Assembly (NCBI RefSeq): GCF_010093595.1
Contig: NW_022985445.1
Span: 434,001-498,000, forward strand
DNA length: 64,000 nucleotides
Reading direction: 5' to 3'
From: Mytilinidion resinicola
Taxonomy: Eukaryota > Ascomycota > Dothideomycetes > Mytilinidiales > Mytilinidiaceae
This document shows positions 36,111 through 47,345 of this stretch, piece by piece. A program made the translations under genes and the position numbers. Every line of letters starts with the position of its first letter. The stretch's first letter is position 1. The notes under the pieces were generated by a model, which searched no databases, was not told where the DNA came from, and saw only the letters and a program-made list of their open reading frames with translations.

Positions 36111-36593
36111 AACTTTGCAAGATTCTCTTCGTTCTAATGCATGTACAGAAACGTGTAGATACTACCACTCTCCCACATACTACAGAGACAGGCAATGACT
36201 CTGTTTACGCCTGTTTGACACTGCTTGGGGTATCTCTATGGGATTATCAAAATCTAGGCGCAATGTCAAGTTTCAAGCATAGCAAATCAGACTGCCTCTT
36301 GACTAAATAGCTACTTATTAGCTGGGCTACTCCTCACAACAGTATCGAGTGAGCAAGATCCCAGCCAAGCAGTGATAAACCCGTGTGCCTAGATTTATGA
36401 CCTAGCACTGTACATGAGCTCGTAAGACAGTGCGTGCTTACTCGTAGCTTATTTTCGAAGACACGCGGCCAATCGTACAGTGCCACCCCTTACCTAAGAC
36501 GCTACTCCGTGCCCCCATGCCCCAAGGCGATCCAAAACTAGACCACGCCGCCGGGGATTGATAAGAAAGGGGCTAAAATGCCGATGAACACTC

Positions 36594-36605
36594 CGGCTGC
36601 TGCCG
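36594..36605. promoter_or_regulatory. Candidate Zn2Cys6 site CGG-N6-CCG upstream of aspartate kinase
   Basis: CGGCTGCTGCCG lies 223 bases upstream of the kinase ATG. It has the same half-sites and spacing as the site upstream of the PLP-enzyme gene. Confidence 0.35.
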
Positions 36606-36739
36606 CTCCGCTGTGATCCGCAATCAAAACCCGGGGCCCAGTGCTCTTCGGCATCCCCCTAGCGTCTTCGGCAGCAACTCAGTGGCAATCAATTGAACCT
36701 CACGAGAGATTTGCATAGGTTACACAGAGAGAATGCTCC

Positions 36740-36747
36740 TATAAATA
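36740..36747 (+). promoter_or_regulatory. TATA box of the aspartate kinase gene
   Basis: TATAAATA lies 81 bases upstream of the ATG at 36828, a typical position. Confidence 0.5.
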
Positions 36748-36827
36748 AGGAAGTTTTCACAGCCATGTAGTATTCGTGAATAATCGTACCTTCATTCTCC
36801 TTAGCATCCTCACATCTTGAAATAACT

Positions 36828-38785
36828 ATGGGTTCGATTGAAACACGTCAATGGGTTGTACAGAAATACGGCGGTACTTCTGTGGGGAAGCTACTGGACA
36901 CCATCACTGGCACCATCATCCCAGACTACTTGGAAAGGTTCAAAGTAGCTGTGGTTTGCAGCGCTCGATCAGGGACTCAAAAGACGCAGGGAACGACATC
37001 GCTTCTTCTGGAGGCTATTCATCTCGCTACCTCCAGCGAGACGTCAACCGTGGAGCTCGATCAAGTTATCGACATCATCAAGCAAGAGCATCTTGAGGCC
37101 GCGGAAGTTACTGTCGGTGGCGCTGACCAGCGAGAAGGCGCTCAGGCAGTGCTTGGCGAGCTACTTGGGAGCATCGAGAATGACTGCGAGCACCTCCGAA
37201 GCTTTCTCAAGGCGACATGGACCATCGGAGAGATATCAGAGCGCACTCAGGATCGAGTCCTTGCGGTTGGCGAGACACTAGCTTGTCGGCTGGTAGTCGC
37301 TTCCCTGAAAGTGAAGGTTTGTGATTCGTTACCATTTGAGATAGCACTGACTTATATCTGTACAGGACATCGATGCTGAAGTAGTCGTCTTGGATGATAT
37401 TGTGCAGAAAACCTACGGAAGTCGTCAGAAAGAGCTCGCCGCTGCGTTCAGACGTCACCCTGCAAAGTTTCTGGGAGGCCTGGCAGGCGCAATTCGAAAA
37501 AAGATAGATGGTTGCAAAGAGCGGGTGCCTGTCGTTACCGGTATAAACCCCTTTCGTGCTTTTCTTTTGATGTGATCCGCAGAAAATAACATCCTTGTAC
37601 AGGTTTCTTTGGCGCGATGCCTGAATCGCTAGTGAGCAGCGTAGGACGGGGATATTCTGATCTCTGTGCCGCTCTCTGCGCGGTTGCAGTGGGCGCCGAA
37701 GAGCTGCAGATCTGGAAAGAGGTCGATGGCATATTTACAGCAGATCCTCGAAAGGTGAAGTCGGCCAGACTGCTCGCTACGGTGACTTCGGAGGAGGCTG
37801 CCGAGCTTACGTACTACGGGAGCGAGGTGTGTCTCCCCGTGATTCCAATCTATTGGCATCCTTTAGATTCCAGTTGAGATCCCTAACAGATGTGGCGTTA
37901 GGTGATCCATCCTCTGACTATCGAGCAAATCTGCAACGCGCAGATACCGCTGCGATTGAAGAATGTAAAACACCCAGAGAGACCAGGAACCATAGTTTTC
38001 CCCTCCCTTGGGTCGCCAGCTACCTCACCAAAGTCTACTCCAGGAAATTCATCGCCTGTTTCCTCTGAAGATGATGCCGCGAGAACAAAGGCTGTTTTCA
38101 TGACTAAGAACGGGTACTATGGAGAGAGTCAATATCGACGTACGCCCACGGCTGTGACGGCAAAGGACTCCATTACGGTGTTCAACATCCGCTCGAACGG
38201 TAGAGCAAGACCTCAAGAGTTCCTCGGACAGATAGCGCAGCGCCTCGGACGCCATGATTACACAATTGATCTCATCAGCAGCAGCCAACAGATGCTAAGT
38301 CTTGCAGTCTCCTCTGACGGTTCGAGTAAGAGCAACGGTAACATCGAAGAAACCGTGGCAGAACTCTCCGAGATCGGAATCGTGACCGTGGCCAGACACA
38401 TGTCTATTGTTTCGGTTGTCGGGCATAAGATGAAGAATATGGTTGGTATATCAGGAGAGGTTTTCAGCGCCTTGGCTAGTGCGAGGGTAAACATCTATCT
38501 GATCAGTCAAGGAGCCAGCGAGATAAACATATCGTGAGTCTGCTGTCTCGAGCCTAATAGGTTATTCCTGGAAATTTTTGAAGAGCTTAGGCTGATATTC
38601 CTTCGTAGATTCGTAGTGAAAGCGCAGGATGCTCTACTTGCAATGGAAGTCGTTCACACAAACGTGATGCGTATACCTCTACACTCTGAGCAAGAGAACA
38701 GCTTCATTAGAGGTAGGTTCAAGAAAATGACGGTCTCTGAACCTTCCAATTCACTAACGTTTCAAAAGGCCCATGGCTGTACTAG
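36828..38785 (+). CDS. Aspartate kinase
   Basis: Six exons: 36828-37316, 37366-37540, 37603-37826, 37902-38533, 38609-38712 and 38769-38785, giving 546 residues with all phases consistent; yeast Hom3 is of similar length. The start is ATG 36828 (MGSIETRQWVVQKYGGTSVG), with the nucleotide-binding KYGGTSVG motif next to it. Further kinase motifs are GFFGAMPESLVSSVGRGYSD, EVDGIFTADPRKV and YYGSEVIHPLTIEQI. Two C-terminal ACT-type regions follow (SITVFNIRSNGR and ISGEVFSALASARVNIYLIS), so allosteric control by threonine is plausible. The final exon codes only five residues. The enzyme phosphorylates aspartate, the committed step to homoserine. The next two enzymes, semialdehyde dehydrogenase and homoserine dehydrogenase, are not in the window. 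Confidence 0.93.
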
Positions 38786-39203
38786 TCAATCGTATCCCGT
38801 GCACTGAATAAAAAGTTCGACGTTTCACGCATGTCATCGGCGTTTAAAAGAAGTTTTCATGAAGCTATCGCACATATGCAATACGTCTTCAAGGACTTTG
38901 GGTAAAATTAATGATATTTCGCACAGGGTCAACAAGGTTCTTCATGGTTTGAAGTTTAGATTCGTCTTTAAAGGTTAACTGCTGGATCTAGTGGATGGAA
39001 TTGTAGCATACTTACGTAGTCTTATTCTTCTTACTTTATCTTATCATTTTTGACGCCGTCAATGGCCTCTGTGACTCTGAATACCCTACTGGTCAGGTTT
39101 CGCTCTGCTGCACAGGGGCCGTCATGAGATTGTTCCATCTTCGCTCCAAAACCCCTGGAAGAATCAATCAAGATTATATAGCCTTGACCCAAATACTGGA
39201 AGG
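38786..39203. other. Spacer between convergent genes
   Basis: 418 AT-rich bases between the kinase and cyclophilin 3' ends. No gene seen. Confidence 0.5.
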
Positions 39204-39742
39204 TCAGATTTCCTCCGTTTGTTCCACAATCTTGGCTTTTACAATCTTTAGTTCATCGACCGGCCTGTCCTCAGGACCAGTCTTGACCATTCCCATCCTC
39301 TGTACTACCCTCATTCCACCTTTGACCCTCCCAAATATTGTATGCTTGCCATCTAACCAAGGTGTCGGCGCCAACGTGATGAAGAATTGGCTACCATTCG
39401 TGTTTGGTCCGCTGTTCGCCATGCTGAGAATTCCAGCTCCAGTGTGCTTCAATGCAGGATCAATCTCGTCCTCGAACTTTTCGCCATAGATCGAGGCGCC
39501 GCCTCGACCCGTACCGGTAGGGTCGCCAGTCTGCACCATGAAGTTTGGGATGATACGGTGAAACACTATGCCATTGTAGTAGCCGCGATGAGCCAGGGTC
39601 GCAAAGTTTTTGCAGGTTTTCGGCGCATGGTTGTTGTATAGTTCGAAGGTTATAACGCCCTAAGATGCATTAGCTCGCTATCGAATGAATCCATGTATTG
39701 ACTTGTTACCATAGAGGTCTCTAGAGCCACATCTGTCGCCAT
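39204..39742 (-). CDS. Cyclophilin peptidyl-prolyl isomerase, PPIL1-like
   Basis: Two exons on the reverse strand, 39710-39742 and 39204-39659, give 162 residues. The start [20 protein letters not shown] and the lack of extra domains fit the small PPIL1/Cyp1 class linked to the spliceosome. Active-site segments are visible: [19 protein letters not shown] (Arg, Phe, Gln), [20 protein letters not shown] and [13 protein letters not shown]. It should catalyse proline isomerisation and bind cyclosporin. It is divergent from the next gene across 242 bases. Confidence 0.95.
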
Positions 39743-39984
39743 CTTGCCTCTTGCGCGAGTAGATGAATGAGCAGTGTGGTGGTGGGGAAGTTGGACCTGG
39801 GGCTTTCGCGATGGAGATGCAAGACCTTCTTGGCGCTGCTGACATAAGCCGTATGAACCTCCCACGTCACACTTCAAACTCGCTATCCTCAAACACCATT
39901 GCGGTTCGAATAGAAAATATCTCTAGCTGAACAGGCCATAAAAACCCCAAGGTAGAGCGTTCAACGATAGCAGTCGTCGACATC

Positions 39985-41580
39985 ATGGATCTCTCAAACT
40001 GGGCGTTACCTCAACTTTCTCGCCTCCTCCCGCTTGATGAGGAGTCACTGAAGCAGATTATATCACATACGGCCACCTTACCTAGGACTGAGGCCGCTGA
40101 GAATCTGCAAGGCTTGCTTGGAGATACGCCGCAAGCTCTAGAGTTCATCACTGCATTCAACAACCGACGTACGCCACCGCAGCCCTTAGCATCTCAAAGC
40201 ACTCAACCAGGCGCATCACGAACAGATATATCAGAAGTACCCAAGCCCAAGGCGAAGAAGAAGAAAACAAGTGGTTTGAACAAGCTGCCGCCTCCTCGCG
40301 TACCGGAAAACTACGGAAACACATCGGGCGCGTATGTCAAGAAAGACGAAGAAGACTATGTCGCCAGCCACGCAAAGGTCCGCAAGCCAAATAACGCATT
40401 TGCACTACAAGAAAAGCCAGATGCCGTCCAACTTCCGATGACAAGACCGAATGCTGCCCCGACTCCCAGGTTACCCCCTTCCGCGGCCGGCGCCTTGATA
40501 GGGGACCTCAAACCTCCTCGCAACTCATCACGAACTACCTCTCCGGCGCCTGGGAAGCAGCAACAGAAAGCCAAAGTCAACATCACTGGCGGCCACTCCA
40601 TGCATGGCGATTCCTCCACAATAGCAGATCTAGACTCAGCTATCCGCGCCCTTGAAATCTCGACTAATCCCACTCTTGCCTCCTCTCAAGACAACGTCCC
40701 TAAACGCCGGTGTAACTGCATGGCCACGCGGCATCCCCTACTCGCTGCTGCGCCTAATTGCCTCAACTGCGGCAAGATTATCTGTGTGAAAGAGGGGCTT
40801 GGTCCTTGTACCTTCTGCAACCAGCCTCTGCTGAGCTCTGAAGAAACGCACGCAATGCTCCGCATGCTACGTGAAGACCTAGGAAAGGAGAAGATGGCTG
40901 CGCACAATGCCGGTCAGAAGCGCGCAGAGGTTGCCAGAGCGCCGCGTCCGTTCGCCACGCCGCCTTCAGTCACTCCATTATCGTCCGCGCCAGCGTCGGA
41001 CTCGGAGTCCGAGAAACTCGCAAAAGCGAAGGAGCACCGCGATAGATTGCTAGGGTTCCAGGCGCAGAACGCGCGGCGGACGAGGGTTCACGACGAAGCG
41101 GCAGATTTTGAGACGCCAGATTCTGGAACGAGCGTGTGGGCTAGTCCGCAGGAGCGTGCTCTGCAGCTAAAGAAGCAGCAGAAGGTGCTGAGAGAGCAGG
41201 AGTGGCATGCACGACCGGAGTATGAGAAACGGAGGGCGGTTGTGTCGATCGATCTTGTGGGTGGTAAAATTGTGAAGAGAATGGCTAAGATGGATCGACC
41301 GCAAACTCCGGAAAGCGAGGCAGAGGACGAGGATGAGGGAGTGGCTGAGCCGGTAGTTAGTGGTGGGAAAGGGGGCGCATTCAGGCAGAACCCTTTGCTT
41401 GGCTCGCTGATCCGGCCGGTTGCTCGGGTTGACGCCAAGGGGAAAGGAGTGGAGAGGGAGAAGAAACAGACGTGGCGGAGAGTTCAAGACGACAACAATG
41501 ACAATGAGCAGTGGATCTTGGACGGAGGAGTTTATGGTGGCCGCTCTGAGGATCTTCAACTAAGGGACGGTGGTGGCTGA
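39985..41580 (+). CDS. ASC-1/TRIP4-type zinc-finger protein (Rqt4-like)
   Basis: Single exon, 531 residues from ATG 39985 (MDLSNWALPQLSRLLPLDEE). The N-terminal 60 residues are helical and look like a CUE-type segment. A basic KPKAKKKK patch and disordered linker follow. Around residues 240-285 is the C2HC5 zinc finger of activating signal cointegrator 1 (RRCNCMATRHPL, NCLNCGKIICVKEG, PCTFCNQPLLS). The C-terminal half is charged and largely disordered. In yeast and humans this family (Rqt4, TRIP4) belongs to the ASCC/RQT complex that splits collided ribosomes. The Lys/Arg-rich tail could contact RNA; that is inference. Confidence 0.9.
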   Translation: MDLSNWALPQLSRLLPLDEESLKQIISHTATLPRTEAAENLQGLLGDTPQALEFITAFNNRRTPPQPLASQSTQPGASRTDISEVPKPKAKKKKTSGLNKLPPPRVPENYGNTSGAYVKKDEEDYVASHAKVRKPNNAFALQEKPDAVQLPMTRPNAAPTPRLPPSAAGALIGDLKPPRNSSRTTSPAPGKQQQKAKVNITGGHSMHGDSSTIADLDSAIRALEISTNPTLASSQDNVPKRRCNCMATRHPLLAAAPNCLNCGKIICVKEGLGPCTFCNQPLLSSEETHAMLRMLREDLGKEKMAAHNAGQKRAEVARAPRPFATPPSVTPLSSAPASDSESEKLAKAKEHRDRLLGFQAQNARRTRVHDEAADFETPDSGTSVWASPQERALQLKKQQKVLREQEWHARPEYEKRRAVVSIDLVGGKIVKRMAKMDRPQTPESEAEDEDEGVAEPVVSGGKGGAFRQNPLLGSLIRPVARVDAKGKGVEREKKQTWRRVQDDNNDNEQWILDGGVYGGRSEDLQLRDGGG

Positions 41581-41998
41581 AAATAGACTGCTTTTTTGGT
41601 AAGCGCACTGAACGCTGTTCTCTCCACCACACTTTCCTGCTCCTTATCCCGTGATTGAGTTAATATTGGTGAATCAAAAGCCTTGACTTCTGAGTATGTC
41701 AACTTCCCATATGTTTACTTTCTGGTACCCTACCACAAAACCGTGGCTCAATCAGCATGCCTATCAACGACGTGCCAAAAGAGAGCGAGAATCGCACAGG
41801 CTGGCTCCCATTTATACTTCATAGTGCACTGTACATTAGACTAACTTCATAGTCCAATTTAGCGTGTCTCGGAGGTCACATACGAAAAGAGCGTCCAAAT
41901 CGAGCACCGGGGGCAGGACAAAAGCTGGTAGCGCTAATTCAGGGCGCCTGCGAGCTCGTACCGGTGCAGTTTCGAGACGTTGGACTGGCTCCCGGTTA

Positions 41999-43015
41999 TA
42001 CTTCGCAACTGTAGCCCTTTCCCTTGGGCTTGATTTGGCCTCTCGCGCAAACGACACTTACTCTTCACCTGGCGTAGTCACTTCTTTCAACACAACGAAC
42101 GAGGCTCCAAATCGAGTTGACCGCAAAATGATGTTCAGAAGGTGTTGAAGCACCTCGCTGAGAAATTGCATGAATCAGTCGCAAAATCTTACAGATCCAA
42201 CCGAGTGATGCTCATTTCGCGAGACGCCGCGTGACCACCGCGTGAACGCTGCACAGGTCTTTTGACTTCACAATCAAAAAGGCCTAAATCAAGCCTGTGG
42301 TAAAAGACTGTGAAAGAGGTGCTGAGGTGCCTCCGAAGTCAGGATCTTTTCCTCAGTTGCAAATATTCACATAACTAACCGCGCGAAAGCAGATTTGAGA
42401 GACGTGGAGGCTACTATACGTGCACCTGGCGTGGTGCCTTTTCATCACAGAACCAACGGCACTAAATCAGAACGGTAGATTCAGGTTCGAAATAGGCTGG
42501 TGAAGCTCTTCCGACATCAAGCTTTTCGATTCAGTTACAAATATTTACACATTTGACCGCGCGATAGCAGATTTGGTACACGCGGAGGCCTCTTTCCGTG
42601 GACCCGGCGTGGTGGTCTTTCACCCTATAACCAACAGCCCTAAATCAGATCTGTGGTATTAGGCTGGAAAAAGGCTGGTGGAGTGCTTCCGAGATCGAAT
42701 GCTTCACATCAGTCACAAGTATCTACAGAATTAACCGCGCGAAAGCAAATTTAGGAGACGCGGCGTGCACGCCACGTGGACCTAGCGTAGTCTTTTCTTG
42801 TCCCATAACCAAAGACTCGAAATCAAGTCGACGTTATGGAGATGAAATTCCACCGCTGAGGCCCTCCAGCTAGAAACCTAGTTGCTTCAGTTACACATAT
42901 CTACAGAATCAACCGCGTGAGATTCGATTTAGTAGACGCAGAGGGACCATTGCGTGCCTATCGCGCGTTCACTTTCCACCATAGCATATCAACCTATCAA
43001 GACCCCCCTAACCTA
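41999..43015. repeat. Diverged 178-base tandem repeat, about six units
   Basis: The anchor CAGT(C/T)(G/A)CA(A/C) recurs at 42176, 42354, 42532, 42710 and 42888, spaced exactly 178 bases. A second anchor, GATTT inside CCGCGCGAAAGCAGATTT-like sequence, recurs at about 42214, 42392, 42570, 42748 and 42926. A third (AAATC) recurs at 42286, 42464, 42642 and 42820. A further unit upstream, shifted by one to three bases, is seen from about 41999, and traces reach about 41856. Units are only moderately similar, with many C/T and G/A differences, so the array is old or RIP-mutated, yet the period is preserved. It is non-coding. Confidence 0.8.
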
Positions 43016-43630
43016 GTATCTATTCACTGCCCACACACTCATCAATCACGTGCCTCCCACGCCAAATCACACCGCCTTCCGGATCCGGTAAACCAAACCA
43101 AACCCATCCCGCTGATTGGTCGCCCTGCCAGGACCCTCCAACCACGCATCAAACTCAATCAGCATGGCGCCGCAACGGCCCCTATCTTATACACATGCTC
43201 GCTTTACTCTCCCAATCTAGCCCTCACTGCGTGTCCGCAATCCCCATCCCATCCCATCACACTCACACCCACATGACCAAGCCCCGGGGGCCTGCAAAGC
43301 AACTCAGCCCCCCCTGCCAGCCAGCCCTACTCTAAACCCAACCATATCCCAAACCTCCGTCATCCTCATCCTCGTCGCATGCCCATCCTCCTACTGCGGC
43401 AACCCGTAAGGCTGATTCCCACACCCCCGGCATCCTTGCCACAACCCAAAAAATCGGCGGGCCGTCGCAAACGCACGCTCGCAGCAGGATCACGCACACG
43501 TACATCAGCGGGGGACAATCACACACACACGCAGGGATGCTCCTCCCGCGCCCCGAACCGCCCTTGGCATATCCCCCGGGGGGGGTGTCTATTTATACGA
43601 ATATACTAAGCGGGAGAGCCCGTGTTGGTT

Positions 43631-43671
43631 TGTATGTATGTATGTGTGTATGTATGTATGTATGTATGTAA
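43631..43671. repeat. TATG microsatellite
   Basis: About ten copies of TGTA/TATG with one TGTG interruption. Confidence 0.85.
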
Positions 43672-45952
43672 GATAGGCGTGCCACTTTGCCAGTTCGACG
43701 AGGATGATGCAAATGCATGTCAGCACGGGAGCGCAGGGGGGTTTTCGGATTTGGGAGGGAATTGTGGTTGGACGGCCCCGCAGGGATATCGCGCTGCTGC
43801 TTCGGAGTTGTTCAGTGTTCTGGGGGGTTGGTCAGCGGTTTTTCTCCGGTGGCTTGAGGGGGCGACTACTGGGGGGTTGGGCGGTGTTGGATTTGTTAGG
43901 TGGGGGGGGGATTATAACTAGTGGTGGTGGATATTGGCATTGGGTTGGGTTGGATTGGATTAGGTACATGAGTTGGCACCCCATTTGGGGAATGGAGATA
44001 AGTGAAGCTGGTGTTCAGGCCTTCGTATTTGGAATACTGGACTTGGAGAAAGTGGTACGACTGGCTTAAGAACCCCCGACTCGAATTGCTGGAGTGGCTC
44101 CTCTGTACTTTTCTGCATTCAGCCGAGAACGGCAATCCGGGGTGCATGGAGCTTGTGTAACCGTCAGCCTTGTAGCCCTCGGAAGCAAGACGCGCTCTAT
44201 CAAGCGGGTCGACGAAGGTCCGATGTTGCGCAGCAGGGGAGGTTACACACTGTCACCATTCACATTCTCACCGATCAGAGGAGAGGCGAGCCCGACCCCT
44301 CAGTCTCGAGTCCGGTGACTGGACGCCAGTGTGAGGTACGGCGTGAGCACCTTGCTGGATAGTGATAGTAGTACGAGCAATCCACAGCGAATCCACGTGA
44401 TAATATTAGACACTCGCAATTGGGCCTAAGAAGGTGCGGTGTATAAGATATCAACATACTTTGCGTAAATTACGCTAATTTTCGCAACGTATTAAAAAAA
44501 CAGAGCCGACGTAGATAGTGATACTAGAGCATACAGCGCATAAATCAATTCAGACAGCCTCCCGAAAAGCAAACGTAGCAGATCGACGTTAAAGCAAAAT
44601 CAAAGGTACCGCCCACCCAATCAAACCGACAACCCCGTATCGCACCGAAAGCAAAGCGCGCCACCCCCCCACTGATTTCGAGTATGTAGAACCTAGAACG
44701 AACAAAAAGAGAAGAACCGCACAACGCAAAACCGCAGAAAACGCAGCAGATATTCAAGTCAACCAACCGCCACCACCGTAGACGTCAGGGTCAAAGCCTG
44801 AACTTAGCACAACGCGATCCATCCACCCACGCAACCCCTGGAACCTTCACCGGTCCGCTAGCTTGCTTGCCGCTCGCTGCGTGGAGAAAAAAAAAAGGTT
44901 GAACATGCAGAAACGACGTCCACCGCCACTTTGCTCCGCTGACCAATCTAACAAGACAACGCTGCACCACCAACATGAACCACGTAAGCCACAGCCGAAA
45001 ACGCATGAGAATAAATCGGCGATTCGAAGGAAAAAAGGCGTGCACCGGCCCGCAACGCAACACTGCACCGTCGTTGGCGATGCGTCCGTGCAGGCGGGAG
45101 ACGAGAGTGGCAGGTGGTTTTCCTTGGCCGCTAGGGCTTTGGTGTTTCGCCGCCTCACGGCAGTTTTTTGCCACTGGTCCCGCAGACGGCCACAATTTTT
45201 CCACGGAAAGTACCATGTGAAGGAATTACTGAAAGTTGCGAGCCGGAAACGGGCATTTGATGAGACATAATTACCACAGAGCGGAGTCTGCCATAGGCTG
45301 GTCCGCCTGGGTTTCTGCGCTTAACCAAGAAAAGAGAACCAGAGGAGACATAGAGACTACGAGTAGAGTAGTCAAATTAAGTATGTTTGGCGTACCAGAA
45401 GTGAAGGCCCGCCCACGAAGAGTTTCGGAGGAGCGGCGGAAGGCATAAAAATATGATGGGCACTCGTTACTTGAAACGTGCAGAGACATCGGAAGGCGCA
45501 AATGCCAAACTCACTCCGAACATGCCACCGGAGAGCTAGCCGCACCATATGTGCATGGAAATTCACTGATCAAGGAGACCCAGAGAGAGATAGAGGGAGA
45601 GAGAGTTGTATGGAGTTCGAGGAGAAGAAAACGCAATGAAAGCATGCATAAAAATCGCTGCAATTGTACCTCCCACCCACTTGCACCGGCCAGTACTCAC
45701 GAAATCCTCCTTTGACGGGTATATCGTGGCAAGGCAAATAAAGCATTCCGGAAAGCAACGATTTCGAAAATCAGACCACTCCATATTTCGCTCCGTTTTA
45801 GACGTAACTTTTGGGTTGGGCAAATGGCAGACTCAGGCTCTTGTCCACATCGAGTGATTTTTCTGGCCCTTTTTCTAGAGATCCAGCTCCAGGCCATGTG
45901 CGGACCCGCGAACCCATCTTGAACACCAAAACACGTCTTTGAATTACGGTAA

Positions 45953-47345
45953 TTACATTGGTCGCCTGTTGAGTTGATTCAGCATATCGCTGTCAGTGGA
46001 GCTCCGTCCTTGGCCCGAGTCGCCGACGATGTCGCTAATGCGCATGCCTGACCGAGTAGAGGATTGCGAGGTTGGCGGCGGCGGAGTTCTGCCGTCAGAG
46101 CGCGGTGGAAGCGGCCGCAGGGCGTTCTCGGGAGCGAAAGCTTGCTGAGGGGTGCCTCCCGGCGTGCTCGGAGCCGCTTGCGTGTGCGGAGATGACGAAG
46201 TGCGGCTGGGATCGTACGAATAGGCGCTCTGAGGAGAAGAGCGGCGCGGTGGTTGGGTGGTGTAGTACGGATTCGGCTGCGGCTGCTGAGGCGCGGAGTG
46301 ATATGAAGCCGAAGAGGAAGCTGGAGACACAGCGGCCGGTGTTAGAGCGGTTGGGTCAGGGTACGTATACTCGGAGCCTGGCCCTCGATGAAGGGGAAAC
46401 TGTGATGATACCGAAGCAGGATTTGGCCGCGGAAGCGTCGGGGTGTGAGGCTCAGCCAGGGGCCGCTTCCTGCTGTTGTAGGCATCACGAGCGCCCCGAT
46501 CATCGTAGACAGAGCTCAAAGGAGATGCATACGGACCAGGAGCTGAATACGGACCTGTCGGGCTAGGCAGCGGGTAGCCTTGGGCGCGCGGCGGAGCGTA
46601 GGCCTCCTGCGTGTGCGTCTGCGGCGGCAGAGGCTGTCCATACGCTCCGTAAAGTTGCGGAGCTTGCCCAACGCCGTGCCATCTCGTGTGAGCGGGCACA
46701 AAGGCTTGCGTTTGAGCAGAGACGGGCGTGAAGATGCAGTCTTGGGAGAACCTCAAACAATTAGTGCACCGCCCGTCCTCTGACGCCTCGAAGCCGGAGC
46801 AGCGGATCTGAACGGAAGGTGAGCGACCAGACGCAGCCAGAGCAGCTACTTAGCTTACCTTGCGTCTCCTGCAATACCGGCAGGCAATGGCAGTGCGCTG
46901 GCGCGGGGCAGGCTGCTGAGGACCGCCATAGGGAGGGGGAGGGCCGCGATATGGATCAAGCGGCGGTTGCCCACCACGAGCCCAGTCGCCCGGTGGAGGC
47001 AGTCGATATCCAGGCATCTGGTGGTGTTGCAGACCAGCGTCGGGGCGAGGCTCGGTGGGCTGCGGCGGCAGATGGCCTGGATGCTGCTGATGCTGCCCGA
47101 GATGGCCTGGGTGCTGCGGCGCGGGGTGCTGTGAAGTGGGAGTCAGTGACGGAGCAGTGAAGACGGCGGAGGCGCAGGGCAGCGCAACATACGTGACTCG
47201 GCGGAGGGTAGTCGCCGTTGGTGGCGTGCGAGGGCGGCAGCTGGTTGGGATTCCAGTGAGGGTGCTGGCCGTTGTTGAGACCGTTGTGCCCGTTGTGGCC
47301 GTTCTGTCCGTTGTGACCGTGGCCGCCGGGGTGGTTGGGGTACAT
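45953..47345 (-). CDS. Zn2Cys6 transcription factor with Pro/Gln/His-rich flanks
   Basis: Three exons on the reverse strand, 47193-47345, 46859-47128 and 45953-46807, give 425 residues. The start is ATG 47345 (MYPNHPGGHGHNGQNG). The zinc cluster spans the second intron: TAIACRYCRRRK then IRCSGFEASEDGRCTNCLRF and SQDCIF, with ten residues between the third and fourth Cys, longer than usual. The N-terminal 130 residues are Gly, His, Asn, Pro and Gln-rich; the C-terminal 270 are Pro, Ser and Tyr-rich and end in a short conserved-looking helix (GMRISDIVGD to MLNQLNRRPM). No fungal-specific middle homology domain is seen. A nuclear regulator, target unknown. Confidence 0.88.

Larger units (their letters stand above)
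36111..36827. promoter_or_regulatory. Upstream region of the aspartate kinase gene
   Basis: 717 bases between two co-directional genes. It holds a GC-rich patch near 36530-36670, the CGG-N6-CCG pair and a TATA box, both listed separately. Confidence 0.5.
41581..45952. other. Long intergenic region with a satellite-like array
   Basis: 4.4 kb between the zinc-finger gene and the reverse-strand Zn2Cys6 gene. It contains the 178-base tandem array and a TATG microsatellite, both listed separately. From 43.7 to 45.9 kb there are G-rich and A-rich runs and short frames without conserved motifs; I see no gene. Confidence 0.5.

Noticed and set aside
43935..43966. TTGGGTTGGGTTGGATT-type run, considered as an interstitial telomere repeat
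   Set aside because: Not a regular TTAGGG array and only about 30 bases long.
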